DNA of 64,000 nucleotides from Allofournierella massiliensis (lineage in GTDB: Bacteria; Bacillota; Clostridia; Oscillospirales; Ruminococcaceae), in assembly GCF_004345265.1 (NCBI RefSeq), contig NZ_SLUM01000014.1, positions 1-64,000 of the forward strand, given 5' to 3'. Shown here piece by piece: positions 39,534-48,291 of this stretch (its first letter is position 1; each line of letters opens with the position of its first letter). Below the pieces are notes generated by a model, which saw nothing but the letters and a program-made list of their open reading frames with translations, ran no database searches and had not been told where the DNA came from. The translations under genes and the position numbers were made by a program.

Positions 39534-41549
39534 TTATTCAATTTCGTCCAGCGCAAAATCCCCCAGCGTCAGCTCGTCCAGCGCGGCCTGGGACTCGGCA
39601 GCCAGCCGGCGGCTCTGGTTCAGAATCGCCCGCTCCAGCAGATTGCGGACCATGCGACCGTTGCCGTTTTCAGCGGCGTTCTCCGCCTGTGCCCGGGTGA
39701 AGTATTCGGTGATCGGTTCCCGGCAGCCCTCGGCCAGCCGATATCCCCTGCCCTTTGCACTCAGCTCCAGAATCCGCCACAGCTCCTCGCCGGTGTAATC
39801 CGGGAATTCAATCCGGTTGGGAAAGCGGGAAGCAAGGCCGCTGTTGGCGGTCAGAAACTGCTCCATCTCTCTGGAGTAGCCCGCAAGGATCACCACCAGA
39901 TCATCCCGATGATCCTCCATGCCCTTCACCAGCGTGTCGATGGCCTCCAGCCCGAAGCTGTCGTCCTTTCCCCGGTAGAGGGAATAGGCCTCGTCGATGA
40001 ATAACACGCCCCCCAGCGCCGAGCGGATCACCTGATTGGTCAGCGGCGCAGTGTGGCCCACATAGCGGCCCACCAGATCCGCCCGGCTCACCTCCACCAG
40101 CTGGCCGCCCCGCAGCGCGCCGATGGCCTTCAGGTACTTGCCCACCAGCCGGGCAATGGTGGTCTTGCCGGTGCCCGGATTGCCTGCAAAAATCATGTGC
40201 ATGGAAACCGACCCGGTTTTCATGCCTGCCTGGGCCCGGCGCTGATTGGCCTGCACACTGTCCTTCAGGCGCAGCACGTAGTCCTTCACCTCGGCAAGGC
40301 CCACAATGTTTTCCAGTTCCCGGTCCACCTCATCCAGCATACCGGTGTATTCCTGCCGCAGCAGGCCCAGCAGATCCACCGGCTGACCGCCGGCCACCGC
40401 CGCCAGCACCCGGCCCTCCGGCGCGCTGAGGGCAACAGCCGCACCCGCCACCGGCTCCTCTTCCAGCTTGTATTCCGCCAGTGCCCTGAAGCACCGGTCA
40501 AAAAATTCCCCGATGGGCGCTGCCCCCCGGCCGGGGCTTGCCTGCCGCCGGGCCAGCGCCAGAAATTCTTCGTTCGCCGTAACGGTCAGCTTCAACTGCC
40601 GGGCCGCGTGTTCGGTCAGCTGCTCCAGCCCCCGGGCAGCGATTTCCGCCAGCTCCTCCTCGGTGAAGGGCCGGGTGGCGCACACGTCGCTCAGTGCGTT
40701 CACCACGCCCGCGCCCATCCGGTCCGCCATCTTCTCCGGCCCCTTCCCGCTCAGGAACACCAGATACTTGCCCCGGGGGCTCAGGGCGCTCACCGCGTCC
40801 GGCACCAGCGCGGTGCCCACGTCCACCAGCATGCCCTTCTGCACCGCATAGCGGCTGTTCAGCGGGGCGCTGCCGGTTTGCACCAGTGCCACCAGCGTGT
40901 TCAGAAAGCCCGGATGGCATCGCTCATAGTTACAGAACACCAGCATCTGCCCCGGCCCGTTCAGCGCGGCGTACAGATCCTGCAAAAACAGCTTTTCCTG
41001 CCCGGGCCCCGGGTAAAGGCCCAGATCCATCCATGCGATCTGCGGGCCGCTGAGCAGCTTGCGAGCTGCCATTTCCCGGGCAATGGCATCCAGCGCCGTG
41101 TGTTTTCCGGTGCCTGCCGGGCCATGCACCAGCAGCACGCCCCGGGCCGTTTCTCCCGTCGTGCCCAGCACAAAGGGCCGCTTGAAAGCCCGCACCAGCT
41201 GTTTGAGAAATTCCGACTGGCCCAGCACGCTTTTTCCCAGCGCCTGCTCCAGTCCGTCAAAGGCATCCGTCTGCACGGGGGCGGGCACGGTGCGCCGGGC
41301 CGCCTGCGTCTCGGCCTCGGTGAGCAGCCCGTCCTTCTGCATGGTATGCTCCAGCTCACCGCCCAGCCGGGCGATCTCCCGGGCCTGATGGGCCAGCGCC
41401 TCATCCAGCGCCTTCTGGTTTTTTTCCAGCGTCTGCTGTGCGGTCTCTGCCGTTTTCTCGTTCCGGGCAGGCTTTGCCGTGCCTGCGCGCAGCCGTCCGC
41501 CGGGGCCGAACACCCCGTTCATCAGATCCTCCCAATCACTCGCTCCCAT
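39534..41549 (-). CDS. SpoVK/CbxX-like AAA ATPase with an extra degenerate AAA module
   Basis: 671 residues, about twice the SpoVK length. A coiled-coil-rich N-terminus (~25-75, TAETAQQTLEKNQKALDEAL) is followed by a ClpB-like first module with Walker A GPAGTGKHT (~143; His where Ser/Thr is usual) and PFTEEELAEIAARGLEQL. The C-terminal module (~405-671) is CbxX/CfqX type: NIVGLAEVKDYVLRLKD, Walker A GNPGTGKTT (~455), GRYVGHTAPLT, Walker B LFIDEAYSL, SGLASRFPNRIEFPDY and GNGRMVRNLLERAI. CbxX proteins remodel Rubisco or act in sporulation; target here unknown. ATG at 41549 has GGAGGG upstream; the open frame beyond it is overlap with prfC. Confidence 0.85.
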   Translation of the reverse strand: MGASDWEDLMNGVFGPGGRLRAGTAKPARNEKTAETAQQTLEKNQKALDEALAHQAREIARLGGELEHTMQKDGLLTEAETQAARRTVPAPVQTDAFDGLEQALGKSVLGQSEFLKQLVRAFKRPFVLGTTGETARGVLLVHGPAGTGKHTALDAIAREMAARKLLSGPQIAWMDLGLYPGPGQEKLFLQDLYAALNGPGQMLVFCNYERCHPGFLNTLVALVQTGSAPLNSRYAVQKGMLVDVGTALVPDAVSALSPRGKYLVFLSGKGPEKMADRMGAGVVNALSDVCATRPFTEEELAEIAARGLEQLTEHAARQLKLTVTANEEFLALARRQASPGRGAAPIGEFFDRCFRALAEYKLEEEPVAGAAVALSAPEGRVLAAVAGGQPVDLLGLLRQEYTGMLDEVDRELENIVGLAEVKDYVLRLKDSVQANQRRAQAGMKTGSVSMHMIFAGNPGTGKTTIARLVGKYLKAIGALRGGQLVEVSRADLVGRYVGHTAPLTNQVIRSALGGVLFIDEAYSLYRGKDDSFGLEAIDTLVKGMEDHRDDLVVILAGYSREMEQFLTANSGLASRFPNRIEFPDYTGEELWRILELSAKGRGYRLAEGCREPITEYFTRAQAENAAENGNGRMVRNLLERAILNQSRRLAAESQAALDELTLGDFALDEIE

Positions 41550-41625
41550 GCCTCGCGCCCTCCTTTTTGCCGTCTGGCGGCGTACTTTTCCCTTATTGTA
41601 CCACAGACGGCAGCCATTTTGCGGC

Positions 41626-41666
41626 AAAAAAACAGGACATCCGGCCAGCGGCCGAATGCCCTGTTT
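41626..41666 (-). terminator. terminator of prfC
   Basis: Minus strand AAACAGGGCATTCGGCC-GCT-GGCCGGATGTCCTGTTTTTTT: 17-bp stem with two G-U pairs and a 7-T run. Confidence 0.92.
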
Positions 41667-41671
41667 GAAAA

Positions 41672-43267
41672 TCACACGTTGCCGAACTCGCTGAGTTCCA
41701 GGCCCTCGTTGTGCTGTTGAGCCCAGTTGATGGCCCAGGGGGTGGTGAAGAGCAGCAGCTTGTTGCCCTTCAGATCCTCGATGCGCTTGGTGTCGCTGGT
41801 CAGGTCCAGATCCTTCGGATCCAGATCCTCGTTCTCGATCCAGCGAATGTGCTCGAAGGGCAGCTTCTGCATGCGGATGTCCACATTGTACTCGTTCTTC
41901 AGCCGGTACTCCAGCACCTCGAACTGCAGAACGCCCACAACGCCCACGATCACTTCTTCCATGCCGCCGTTCAACTCGCGGAAGATCTGGATGGCGCCCT
42001 CCTGGGCCACCTGCTCCATACCCTTCACAAACTGCTTGCGCTTCATGGTGTCCACCTGGGTGATCCGGGCAAAGTGCTCGGGCGCGAAGGTGGGGATGCC
42101 CGCATACTGGATCTTTTCCTTGCCGGTGCACAGGGTGTCGCCGATGGAGAAGATGCCCGGGTCAAACAGACCGATGATGTCGCCGGCGTAAGCCTCGTCC
42201 ACAGTGGCCCGATCCTGGGCCATCAGCTGGGTGGACTGGGCCAGCTTGATCTTCTTGCCGCCCTGCACATGGGTGACCTCCATGCCGCGCTCGAATTTGC
42301 CCGAACAGATGCGCATGAAGGCGATGCGGTCCCGGTGGGCCTTGTTCATGTTGGCCTGAATCTTGAAGATGAAGCCGGAGAAGGTGTTCTGGGCGGGCTC
42401 GATCAGCTCGTCGCCGCTTTTGCGGGGCAGCGGGCTGGGAGACAGGCGCAAAAACTCCTTCAGGAAGGGCTCCACACCGAAGTTGGTCAGCGCGGAACCA
42501 AAGAATACCGGGCTCAGGCGGCCGGTCTGTACGGCTTCCATGTCGAAGTCGTAGCTGGCGCCGTCCAGCAGCTCGATGTCCTCCGCCAGCTTTTCATGCA
42601 GCGGGGCGGTGATCAGCTCGTCCAGGCTGGGATCGCCCAGCTCGGCCTCGATCTTGTCCAGAATCTTCACGCCGTTGGCCTTGCCGTCGCTCTGGAAGGC
42701 CAGAATGTGGCGGCTTTCCCGGTCGAACACGCCCTTGAACTCCTTGCCGCAGCCGATGGGCCAGTTCATGGGGTAGGTCTGGATGCCCAGAATGTTCTCG
42801 ATCTCTTCCATCAGATCGAAGGGGTCCCGGGCTTCCCGGTCCATCTTGTTGATGAAGGTGAAGATGGGGATGTGCCGCAGGGTGCAGACCTTGAACAGCT
42901 TGATGGTCTGGGCCTCAACGCCCTTGGCGGCGTCGATGACCATGACCGCCGCGTCGGCGGCCATCAGGGTGCGGTAGGTATCCTCCGAGAAGTCCTGGTG
43001 ACCGGGGGTATCCAGGATGTTGACGCATTTTCCGTCGTATTCAAACTGCAGCACCGAACTGGTAACCGAGATACCACGCTGTTTCTCGATCTCCATCCAG
43101 TCGCTGACCGCGTGGCGGGCGCTCTGCTTGCCCTTAACGCTGCCTGCCTGCTGGATCGCGCCGCCGTACAGCAGCAGCTTTTCGGTGAGGGTGGTCTTAC
43201 CGGCGTCCGGGTGGCTGATGATCGCAAAGGTGCGCCGGCGCTGGATCTCTTGCCGTAAATCGGCCAT
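41672..43267 (-). CDS. prfC: peptide chain release factor 3
   Basis: 531 residues, RF3 length. GTPase motifs: G1 ISHPDAGKTTLTEKLL (residues ~17-32), switch/G2 IEKQRGISVTSSVLQF, G3 DTPGHQDFSEDTYRTL, G4 NKMD. The C-terminal part (HIRWIENEDLDPKDLDLTSD) is the RF3-specific domain. It recycles RF1/RF2 from terminating ribosomes. AAGGAGG precedes the ATG. A leader hairpin GCGGCGC-GTGT-GCGCCGC (~43290-43310) lies between its promoter and start. Confidence 0.95.
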   Translation of the reverse strand: MADLRQEIQRRRTFAIISHPDAGKTTLTEKLLLYGGAIQQAGSVKGKQSARHAVSDWMEIEKQRGISVTSSVLQFEYDGKCVNILDTPGHQDFSEDTYRTLMAADAAVMVIDAAKGVEAQTIKLFKVCTLRHIPIFTFINKMDREARDPFDLMEEIENILGIQTYPMNWPIGCGKEFKGVFDRESRHILAFQSDGKANGVKILDKIEAELGDPSLDELITAPLHEKLAEDIELLDGASYDFDMEAVQTGRLSPVFFGSALTNFGVEPFLKEFLRLSPSPLPRKSGDELIEPAQNTFSGFIFKIQANMNKAHRDRIAFMRICSGKFERGMEVTHVQGGKKIKLAQSTQLMAQDRATVDEAYAGDIIGLFDPGIFSIGDTLCTGKEKIQYAGIPTFAPEHFARITQVDTMKRKQFVKGMEQVAQEGAIQIFRELNGGMEEVIVGVVGVLQFEVLEYRLKNEYNVDIRMQKLPFEHIRWIENEDLDPKDLDLTSDTKRIEDLKGNKLLLFTTPWAINWAQQHNEGLELSEFGNV

Positions 43268-43346
43268 AGATGCTTGTCCTCCTTATATTCTGGGGCGGCG
43301 CACACGCGCCGCGCGGGGTTTGGTCCTTAAAAACACAACACTCTAT

Positions 43347-43376
43347 ATATTATTACATACAGAATGGCTTTGGCAA
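43347..43376 (-). promoter_or_regulatory. candidate prfC promoter
   Basis: Minus strand TTGCCA (43376-43371), 18 bases, TAATAT (43352-43347). Confidence 0.5.
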
Positions 43377-43412
43377 GGGGAAAACCGCAAAAACAAAGGG
43401 TTTTCGGGCATT

Positions 43413-44276
43413 TCACCAGCCCTTTTTGCGCACAAGGCAGGGCAGCGGCGCGGTGGGGGCCCAGTTGGCGAACTCGCACACCAGCACCGTGTATTCCCGG
43501 ATGGGCAGATTGCGGAAAAATTCCAGCAGGGCGGTTTTTTCCCCGTCGCCGTTGGGGCCGCCGCTGTACAGGCAGGCCGCCAGAATTCCGCCGGGGCGCA
43601 GTGCGTCCAGCGCAGCCTTCACCGCGGGCAGGCTGCTTTTGGGGGTGGTGAACAGGCTGTGGTCCGCCCCGGGCAGATAGCCAAAGTTGAACATCACGCA
43701 GTCCGCCGTGTTTGGCTCCACCAGCTTTGCCAGCTCCGCATGATCCGCCTGCACCGCCCGGCCGATATCGGAAAGCCCTGCCGCAGCCAGCCGGGCATTG
43801 GTGTTGTCCACCGCCTGCCGCTGCAGATCCAGCGCCAGCACCCGGCCCTCCGGGCCTGCCAGCCGGCACAGAAATTCGGTGTCGCCCCCGTTGCCGCAGG
43901 TGGCGTCCACAAAAAAGCCGCCGGGCAACAGATTCTGCCGCAGGAAATCATGGGTCAGACCCACGGCAGTGGGATCCGGCACCCGCCGTCTGCGCCAGAG
44001 ATTTCCGGCGGGGGCAAAACCGAATTTTTCCGCCAGCGCCTTCTCTGCATCGCCGTTCGGCAGCTCCAGCAGATGCAGGCTTTCGCCGGCATATCCGCCG
44101 GTGGCTTTCAGCACCTGACGCAGAAGAAAACTGCCGTAACCGCGGCGCCGCCAGGCCGGATCCACCCACAGGGGCCCCAGCCGCCAGCCCTCGTTCTGAC
44201 GAGTGCATCCGCATCGCCCCACAAGCAGCTTTTCCTTATATAACAGGAATTCTTCTCCCTCGCGTATCACCCGCAC
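43413..44276 (-). CDS. mnmM: GNAT acetyltransferase domain fused to MnmM (YtqB) tRNA methyltransferase
   Basis: 287 residues from GTG 44276. N-terminal GNAT part (~1-95): LGPLWVDPAWRRRGYGSFLL is the acetyl-CoA loop. C-terminal MnmM part (~105-287): THDFLRQNLLPGGFFVDATC-GNGGDTEFL (SAM motif I) and VMFNFGYLPGADHSLFTTP, the NLGYLPGGD-type signature of YtqB/MnmM, which methylates nm5U34 to mnm5U in tRNA wobble bases. MnmM normally stands alone (~190 residues). The frame is open to an ATG at 44351, but a candidate -10 TATAAT (44361-44356, minus) lies only ~5 bp upstream of that ATG, favouring a downstream start. Confidence 0.83.
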   Translation of the reverse strand: MRVIREGEEFLLYKEKLLVGRCGCTRQNEGWRLGPLWVDPAWRRRGYGSFLLRQVLKATGGYAGESLHLLELPNGDAEKALAEKFGFAPAGNLWRRRRVPDPTAVGLTHDFLRQNLLPGGFFVDATCGNGGDTEFLCRLAGPEGRVLALDLQRQAVDNTNARLAAAGLSDIGRAVQADHAELAKLVEPNTADCVMFNFGYLPGADHSLFTTPKSSLPAVKAALDALRPGGILAACLYSGGPNGDGEKTALLEFFRNLPIREYTVLVCEFANWAPTAPLPCLVRKKGW

Positions 44277-44513
44277 GCCATTGCCCTGCCTTTCCAAATA
44301 TGATATTCTTATAGAATCAGCTTCCCGGCATAGTCCGATGCCCGGAACCATACCAATTATACATGGATTTCACATTTTTTTCACCCGGCCATAAAATGTT
44401 TTTCACGGCGGCCGGATAAACTATAACCAGAACGATAAGCAAGGGGCCGCAAGAGCGGCGTTTCAATCGGACAGACGCCCCGGACCCCCTGTTCACCTGA
44501 AAGGATGATAAAC

Positions 44514-45839
44514 ATGGAAAACAAATGGGAATATGATTATTCCGGTACCTATCCGGGCAGCGGCGGCAGCAATCCCACCCCCGCTTCCTACACCCCCATC
44601 GGCCCCAGCGGCGAGCCCTCCATGGGCGCCGGCGCCGACTACACCGCCCCCGGCTACACAATGCCCGGTGGCCCCTCCGCCCCCATGGGCGGCGAGCCCC
44701 AGCCTCCCCGCATGAAAAAGCGGCACCCCCACCTGAAGAAAATCGGCGCAGGTGCGCTGGCTCTGGTGCTGGTTGCAGGCGTGAGCTTCGGCGGTGGCTA
44801 CGCGGGCTTCTATCTGGCCGATAAGACCAGCAGCGCCCGCATCGTATATCAGAGCGCCAATCCCTCCGGCACCGCCACCAGCAGCACCGACGGCTCCACT
44901 TCTCTGGATCCGCTGGTGAGCGTGATCAACTCCATTACCCCCAGCGTGGTGGAGATCACCACCGAGCAGATGGTCACCACCAGCTACGGCTTCTGGGGTG
45001 GCCAGCAGATCGTTAGCGGCGCGGGCAGCGGCGTAATCTACACGGAGGACGGCTACATCATCACCAACAACCATGTGGTGGAGGGCGCCGAACAGATCAC
45101 CGTAAAGCTGAACGACGGCACCACCTATAACGCCACTCTGGTGGGCGCGGATTCCCAGAGCGACATCGCAGTCATCAAGATCGATGCCACCGGTCTGACC
45201 CCGGCAGTTCTGGGCGATTCCGACACCATCGCCATCGGCGAAACCGCCATCGCGGTGGGCAACCCCAGCAACCTGGGTGTGACCTCCACCGACGGCATCA
45301 TCAGCGCGCTGAACCGCAGCGTAACGGTGGAAGGCAACACCATGAATCTGATCCAGACCAGCGCTGCCATCAGCCCGGGTAACTCCGGCGGCGGTCTGTT
45401 CAACTCCAGAGGCGAGCTGATCGGTATTGTAAACGCAAAGAATGCCGATGAAAACGCCGAGGGTCTGGGCTTCGCCATTCCCATCAACACCGTGAAATCC
45501 GTTGCGCAGGATCTGATTGAAAACGGTTATGTGACCGGTCGTCCTGCTCTGGGCATCACCGTGGTAAGCATTACCGACGCACAGACCGCCATGCAGTACG
45601 GCGTTTCCACTCTGGGCGCCTATGTGCAGAGCGTGAGTGAGGGCAGCGGCGCTGCCAACGCCGGCATGAAGGTGGGCGACCGCATTGTGAGCGTGGGCAC
45701 CAAGACCGTGACCACCGCCACTGATGTGACCAACGCCCTGCAGGATTATGCTGCCGGCGACACCGTTCAGGTACAGGTAGACCGGGGCGGCGAGCTGATT
45801 ACCCTGAATGTGGTTCTGGGCGAAAAGACCCAGGCCTGA
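44514..45839 (+). CDS. htrA: HtrA-like membrane-anchored serine protease with PDZ domain
   Basis: 441 residues. A Pro/Gly-rich cytoplasmic N-terminus (1-65) leads to one membrane helix (~82-103, GALALVLVAGVSFGGGYAGF). Protease domain: His in IITNNHVVEG (~186), Asp in QSDIAVIKID (~217), Ser in SPGNSGGGLFN (~290). One PDZ domain (~345-435, LGAYVQSVSEGSGAANAGMK). It degrades or refolds damaged extracytoplasmic proteins. AAAGGA lies 8 bases before ATG 44514; an ATG 9 bp earlier overlaps the site. A terminator follows. The upstream 120 bp are divergent with mnmM. Confidence 0.95.
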   Translation: MENKWEYDYSGTYPGSGGSNPTPASYTPIGPSGEPSMGAGADYTAPGYTMPGGPSAPMGGEPQPPRMKKRHPHLKKIGAGALALVLVAGVSFGGGYAGFYLADKTSSARIVYQSANPSGTATSSTDGSTSLDPLVSVINSITPSVVEITTEQMVTTSYGFWGGQQIVSGAGSGVIYTEDGYIITNNHVVEGAEQITVKLNDGTTYNATLVGADSQSDIAVIKIDATGLTPAVLGDSDTIAIGETAIAVGNPSNLGVTSTDGIISALNRSVTVEGNTMNLIQTSAAISPGNSGGGLFNSRGELIGIVNAKNADENAEGLGFAIPINTVKSVAQDLIENGYVTGRPALGITVVSITDAQTAMQYGVSTLGAYVQSVSEGSGAANAGMKVGDRIVSVGTKTVTTATDVTNALQDYAAGDTVQVQVDRGGELITLNVVLGEKTQA

Positions 45840-45901
45840 TCCCATCCCAAACCGATTCCGATTTTTCATATCGTTTCCTTTTTTCTGTTTTCACACAGGG
45901 G

Positions 45902-45937
45902 CCGGGGGCCGCACGAAAGTGCGGCCCCCGGTTCCTT
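45902..45937 (+). terminator. terminator of htrA
   Basis: CCGGGGGCCGCAC-GAAA-GTGCGGCCCCCGG: 13-bp perfect stem, GNRA-type loop, then TTCCTTTTT. Confidence 0.88.
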
Positions 45938-45952
45938 TTTACCCGCTTTTCA

Positions 45953-45981
45953 TTGACGTATCCCGCCCAAACAGGTATGAT
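45953..45981 (+). promoter_or_regulatory. promoter of serine acetyltransferase
   Basis: TTGACG (45953-45958), 17 bases, TATGAT (45976-45981). Confidence 0.75.
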
Positions 45982-46051
45982 TAAACTATTCCCCCTCCGT
46001 CCGGCCGCCTGAGGCGGCAAAGGGCCGGTTCTCCGGCGAAAGGAGCCTTTT

Positions 46052-46963
46052 ATGAACGAGATCAAACATCGGGCCATCCAGAAAACGGTGCAGGGCCTGA
46101 ACGAAAATTACCAGAGTCACGAGCTGCTCACCCTCAAGCAGGGCATGGAGCTGCCCAACCGCAAGGCGGTGATCAACATCCTGCGGGATCTGAAGGAGAT
46201 CATCTTCCCCGGCTATTACGGCCCCGGCAGCCGCCTGGGCGATTTTGGCGACCACTACGCCGGCTACCGGCTGGACCGGCTGTACGACGACCTGCGCGCG
46301 CTGCTGGCCACTGCTCTTCTGTATGAGTGCGGCGAGGACGGCTGCCAGCTGCACACCGAGCCCCGGGCCGACGAGGTGTGCGCCGCGTTTTTTGAAAAGC
46401 TGCCCGCTTTGCAGCAGACCCTTCTGAAGGATGTGCAGGCCGGCTTTGAGGGCGACCCCGCCGCCAAAAGCCGGGAGGAAATCATCTTCTGCTACCCGGG
46501 CTTCTACGCCATCTACATCTACCGGGTGGCCCACGAGCTGTATCTGCAGAACGTGCCCTACATCCCCCGCATCATGACCGAATACGCCCACAGCAGCACC
46601 GGCATCGACATCAATCCCGGCGCACAGATCGGTGAATACTTCTTCATCGACCACGGCACCGGTGTGGTCATCGGCGAGACCACCGTGATCGGCAATCATG
46701 TGAAGCTGTATCAGGGGGTCACCCTGGGTGCGCTGTCCACCCGCGGGGGCCAGCAGCTGATGGGCGTGAAGCGCCATCCCACCGTGTGCGACAATGTGAC
46801 CATTTACTCCGGCGCCTCGGTGCTGGGCGGCGAGACCGTGATTGGTGAGAACACCACCATCGGCGGCGGCACCTTCATCACCGAGTCTGTGCCCGCCAAC
46901 AGCCGGGTGCTGGCAAAGCGCCCGGAGCAGACCATCAAATCCCCCACCGACGTGACCGACTGA
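46052..46963 (+). CDS. cysE: serine O-acetyltransferase
   Basis: 303 residues, the long clostridial EpsC/CysE form. The helical N-terminus (1-160) is followed by the hexapeptide beta-helix: [48 protein letters not shown] with the catalytic DHGTG/H pair, then [20 protein letters not shown]. It makes O-acetylserine for cysteine synthesis. No cysK is next to it and no T-box or SAM-type leader is visible in the ~65-bp leader. AAAGGAGCC precedes the ATG. Single-gene unit with its own promoter and terminator. Confidence 0.94.
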   Translation: MNEIKHRAIQKTVQGLNENYQSHELLTLKQGMELPNRKAVINILRDLKEIIFPGYYGPGSRLGDFGDHYAGYRLDRLYDDLRALLATALLYECGEDGCQLHTEPRADEVCAAFFEKLPALQQTLLKDVQAGFEGDPAAKSREEIIFCYPGFYAIYIYRVAHELYLQNVPYIPRIMTEYAHSSTGIDINPGAQIGEYFFIDHGTGVVIGETTVIGNHVKLYQGVTLGALSTRGGQQLMGVKRHPTVCDNVTIYSGASVLGGETVIGENTTIGGGTFITESVPANSRVLAKRPEQTIKSPTDVTD

Positions 46964-46974
46964 TCCGAAAACAG

Positions 46975-47016
46975 CAGCGCCGGGGCAAACCGTCTGGTTT
47001 GCCCCGGCGCTGTTTT
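46975..47016. terminator. terminator of cysE (bidirectional)
   Basis: CAGCGCCGGGGCAAACC-GTC-TGGTTTGCCCCGGCGCTG, a ~17-bp stem followed by TTTTCGTTTTT; A residues on the other side also serve the convergent GGDEF gene. Confidence 0.9.
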
Positions 47017-47021
47017 CGTTT

Positions 47022-48107
47022 TTATTCCGTCTGCTCCTTCCACAGGCAGACGCTCCCCCGTTTTTCCTTTGCCCGGTAAAGGGCGCTGTCCGCGTTTTTG
47101 AGCAGCTGGGCAGGGGTCATGCCCGGGCGGTATTCCGCCACGCCGAAGCTGGCGCCCACCCGACAGGGCGAAAAATCCTCCATCTCCTCCAGACTGCGGC
47201 CAATCTGCTCGCATGCCTGCACGATGCGCCGCAGCTCCGGCGCATGGAACACCAGGCAGAACTCATCGCCGCCGTAGCGGAAGGCAGCCTCCTCCCCGGC
47301 ACGGCTGCGCAGAATCGCCGCCACCTTCTGCAGGCAGGCATCTCCCTTCAGGTGGCCCATGGTATCGTTCAGCTGCTTGAAACCATCCAGATCCACCATC
47401 ACCAGCACCCCCTGGCCGCCGGCACACAATTGGCCCAGCCGGTCGTTCAGCGCGGTGCGGTTGAGCAGGCCGGTCAGGCCATCCCGCCGGAGCTCCCACT
47501 TCTGCCGGGCCGCCTGCTGGATCCGCTGCCGCTCATAATAAATGGATGCCAGACACAGCAGATAGCACCCCAGCAGCATCACGATGCTCAACAGCCAGTT
47601 GATTCGATTTTCCGTATTTTCCAGCCGGTGACGCTGGGTGGAATCCCACACCACCAGCAGATCCACCACCGGTACCCCCAGCAGGCACACACCGGCGGTG
47701 ATGGAGGTGAGCCGGTAATCCCCGTAGGAGGTGGTGAGCATAATGGCCACCACCGGCAGCAGAATCAGCGCCGGAAACAGACTGTGCACTTCATACAGCA
47801 CCAGGCAGACGCCTGCCATACAAAGAGAAACCATGGTCTGCCGGGTCTGCCTGCTTAACCACCGGTTTTTCATCGCCAGCATTCCCACCAGTACCAGCAC
47901 ACAGTTGATGGTCACCGGCGTAATCAGATATTTGATGATATAGAGAACCGGTTCAGCGCTCACAAACCCTTCGATCCGGTTCAGGGCAAAGGCCATGATC
48001 AGCTCCAGCACGGCGGCTGCCAGCGTAAGCGCACCGGTCATATAGCAGTGCAGGCGCATCCAGCTTTCGTTCTGTGCATTTCCCGACCGATCATTTTTTC
48101 GGTGCAT
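47022..48107 (-). CDS. membrane-bound GGDEF diguanylate cyclase
   Basis: 361 residues. About six membrane helices (~20-195: LTLAAAVLELIMAFALNRIE, LFPALILLPVVAIMLTTSYG and others) precede a GGDEF domain (~205-355): DGLTGLLNRTALNDRL, VDLDGFKQLNDTMGHLKGDA and intact RYGGDEFCLVF (~275). The auto-inhibitory RxxD site upstream of GGDEF is absent (GEEAAFRYGGDEF). It should make cyclic di-GMP in response to an unknown membrane signal. GAAAGGAG precedes the ATG at 48107; the longer open frame has no site. No EAL partner is in this window. Confidence 0.9.
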   Translation of the reverse strand: MHRKNDRSGNAQNESWMRLHCYMTGALTLAAAVLELIMAFALNRIEGFVSAEPVLYIIKYLITPVTINCVLVLVGMLAMKNRWLSRQTRQTMVSLCMAGVCLVLYEVHSLFPALILLPVVAIMLTTSYGDYRLTSITAGVCLLGVPVVDLLVVWDSTQRHRLENTENRINWLLSIVMLLGCYLLCLASIYYERQRIQQAARQKWELRRDGLTGLLNRTALNDRLGQLCAGGQGVLVMVDLDGFKQLNDTMGHLKGDACLQKVAAILRSRAGEEAAFRYGGDEFCLVFHAPELRRIVQACEQIGRSLEEMEDFSPCRVGASFGVAEYRPGMTPAQLLKNADSALYRAKEKRGSVCLWKEQTE

Positions 48108-48141
48108 CCGCTTTCTCCTTTCGCCTGTTCCGTGTTGTTTT

Positions 48142-48182
48142 ATTATAACAAAAAAGCCTCTTTCGGCACAAGCCGAAAGAGG
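48142..48182 (-). promoter_or_regulatory. terminator hairpin overlapping the diguanylate cyclase promoter
   Basis: Minus strand: CCTCTTTCGGC-TTGT-GCCGAAAGAGG (48182-48157) then CTTTTTT ends the upstream metallophosphoesterase gene. The same bases supply a -35-like TTGTGC (48171-48166), 18 bases, TATAAT (48147-48142) for the GGDEF gene. Two functions seem packed into 41 bp. Confidence 0.6.
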
Positions 48183-48291
48183 TCTCCGGTTTTCTGCATC
48201 CTGCCCGTCCGCGCAAATTTCACAAGGCTTCCATGCGCTGCTGCCGCCCGGTTTGCCTTGCTGCGCACCGGGCCATACTTTCAAAGGCAGC

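Noticed and set aside
41550-42131. Extension of the AAA ATPase frame into prfC.
   Set aside because: It lies over the RF3 coding region and a strong terminator; the ATG at 41549 has a good ribosome site.
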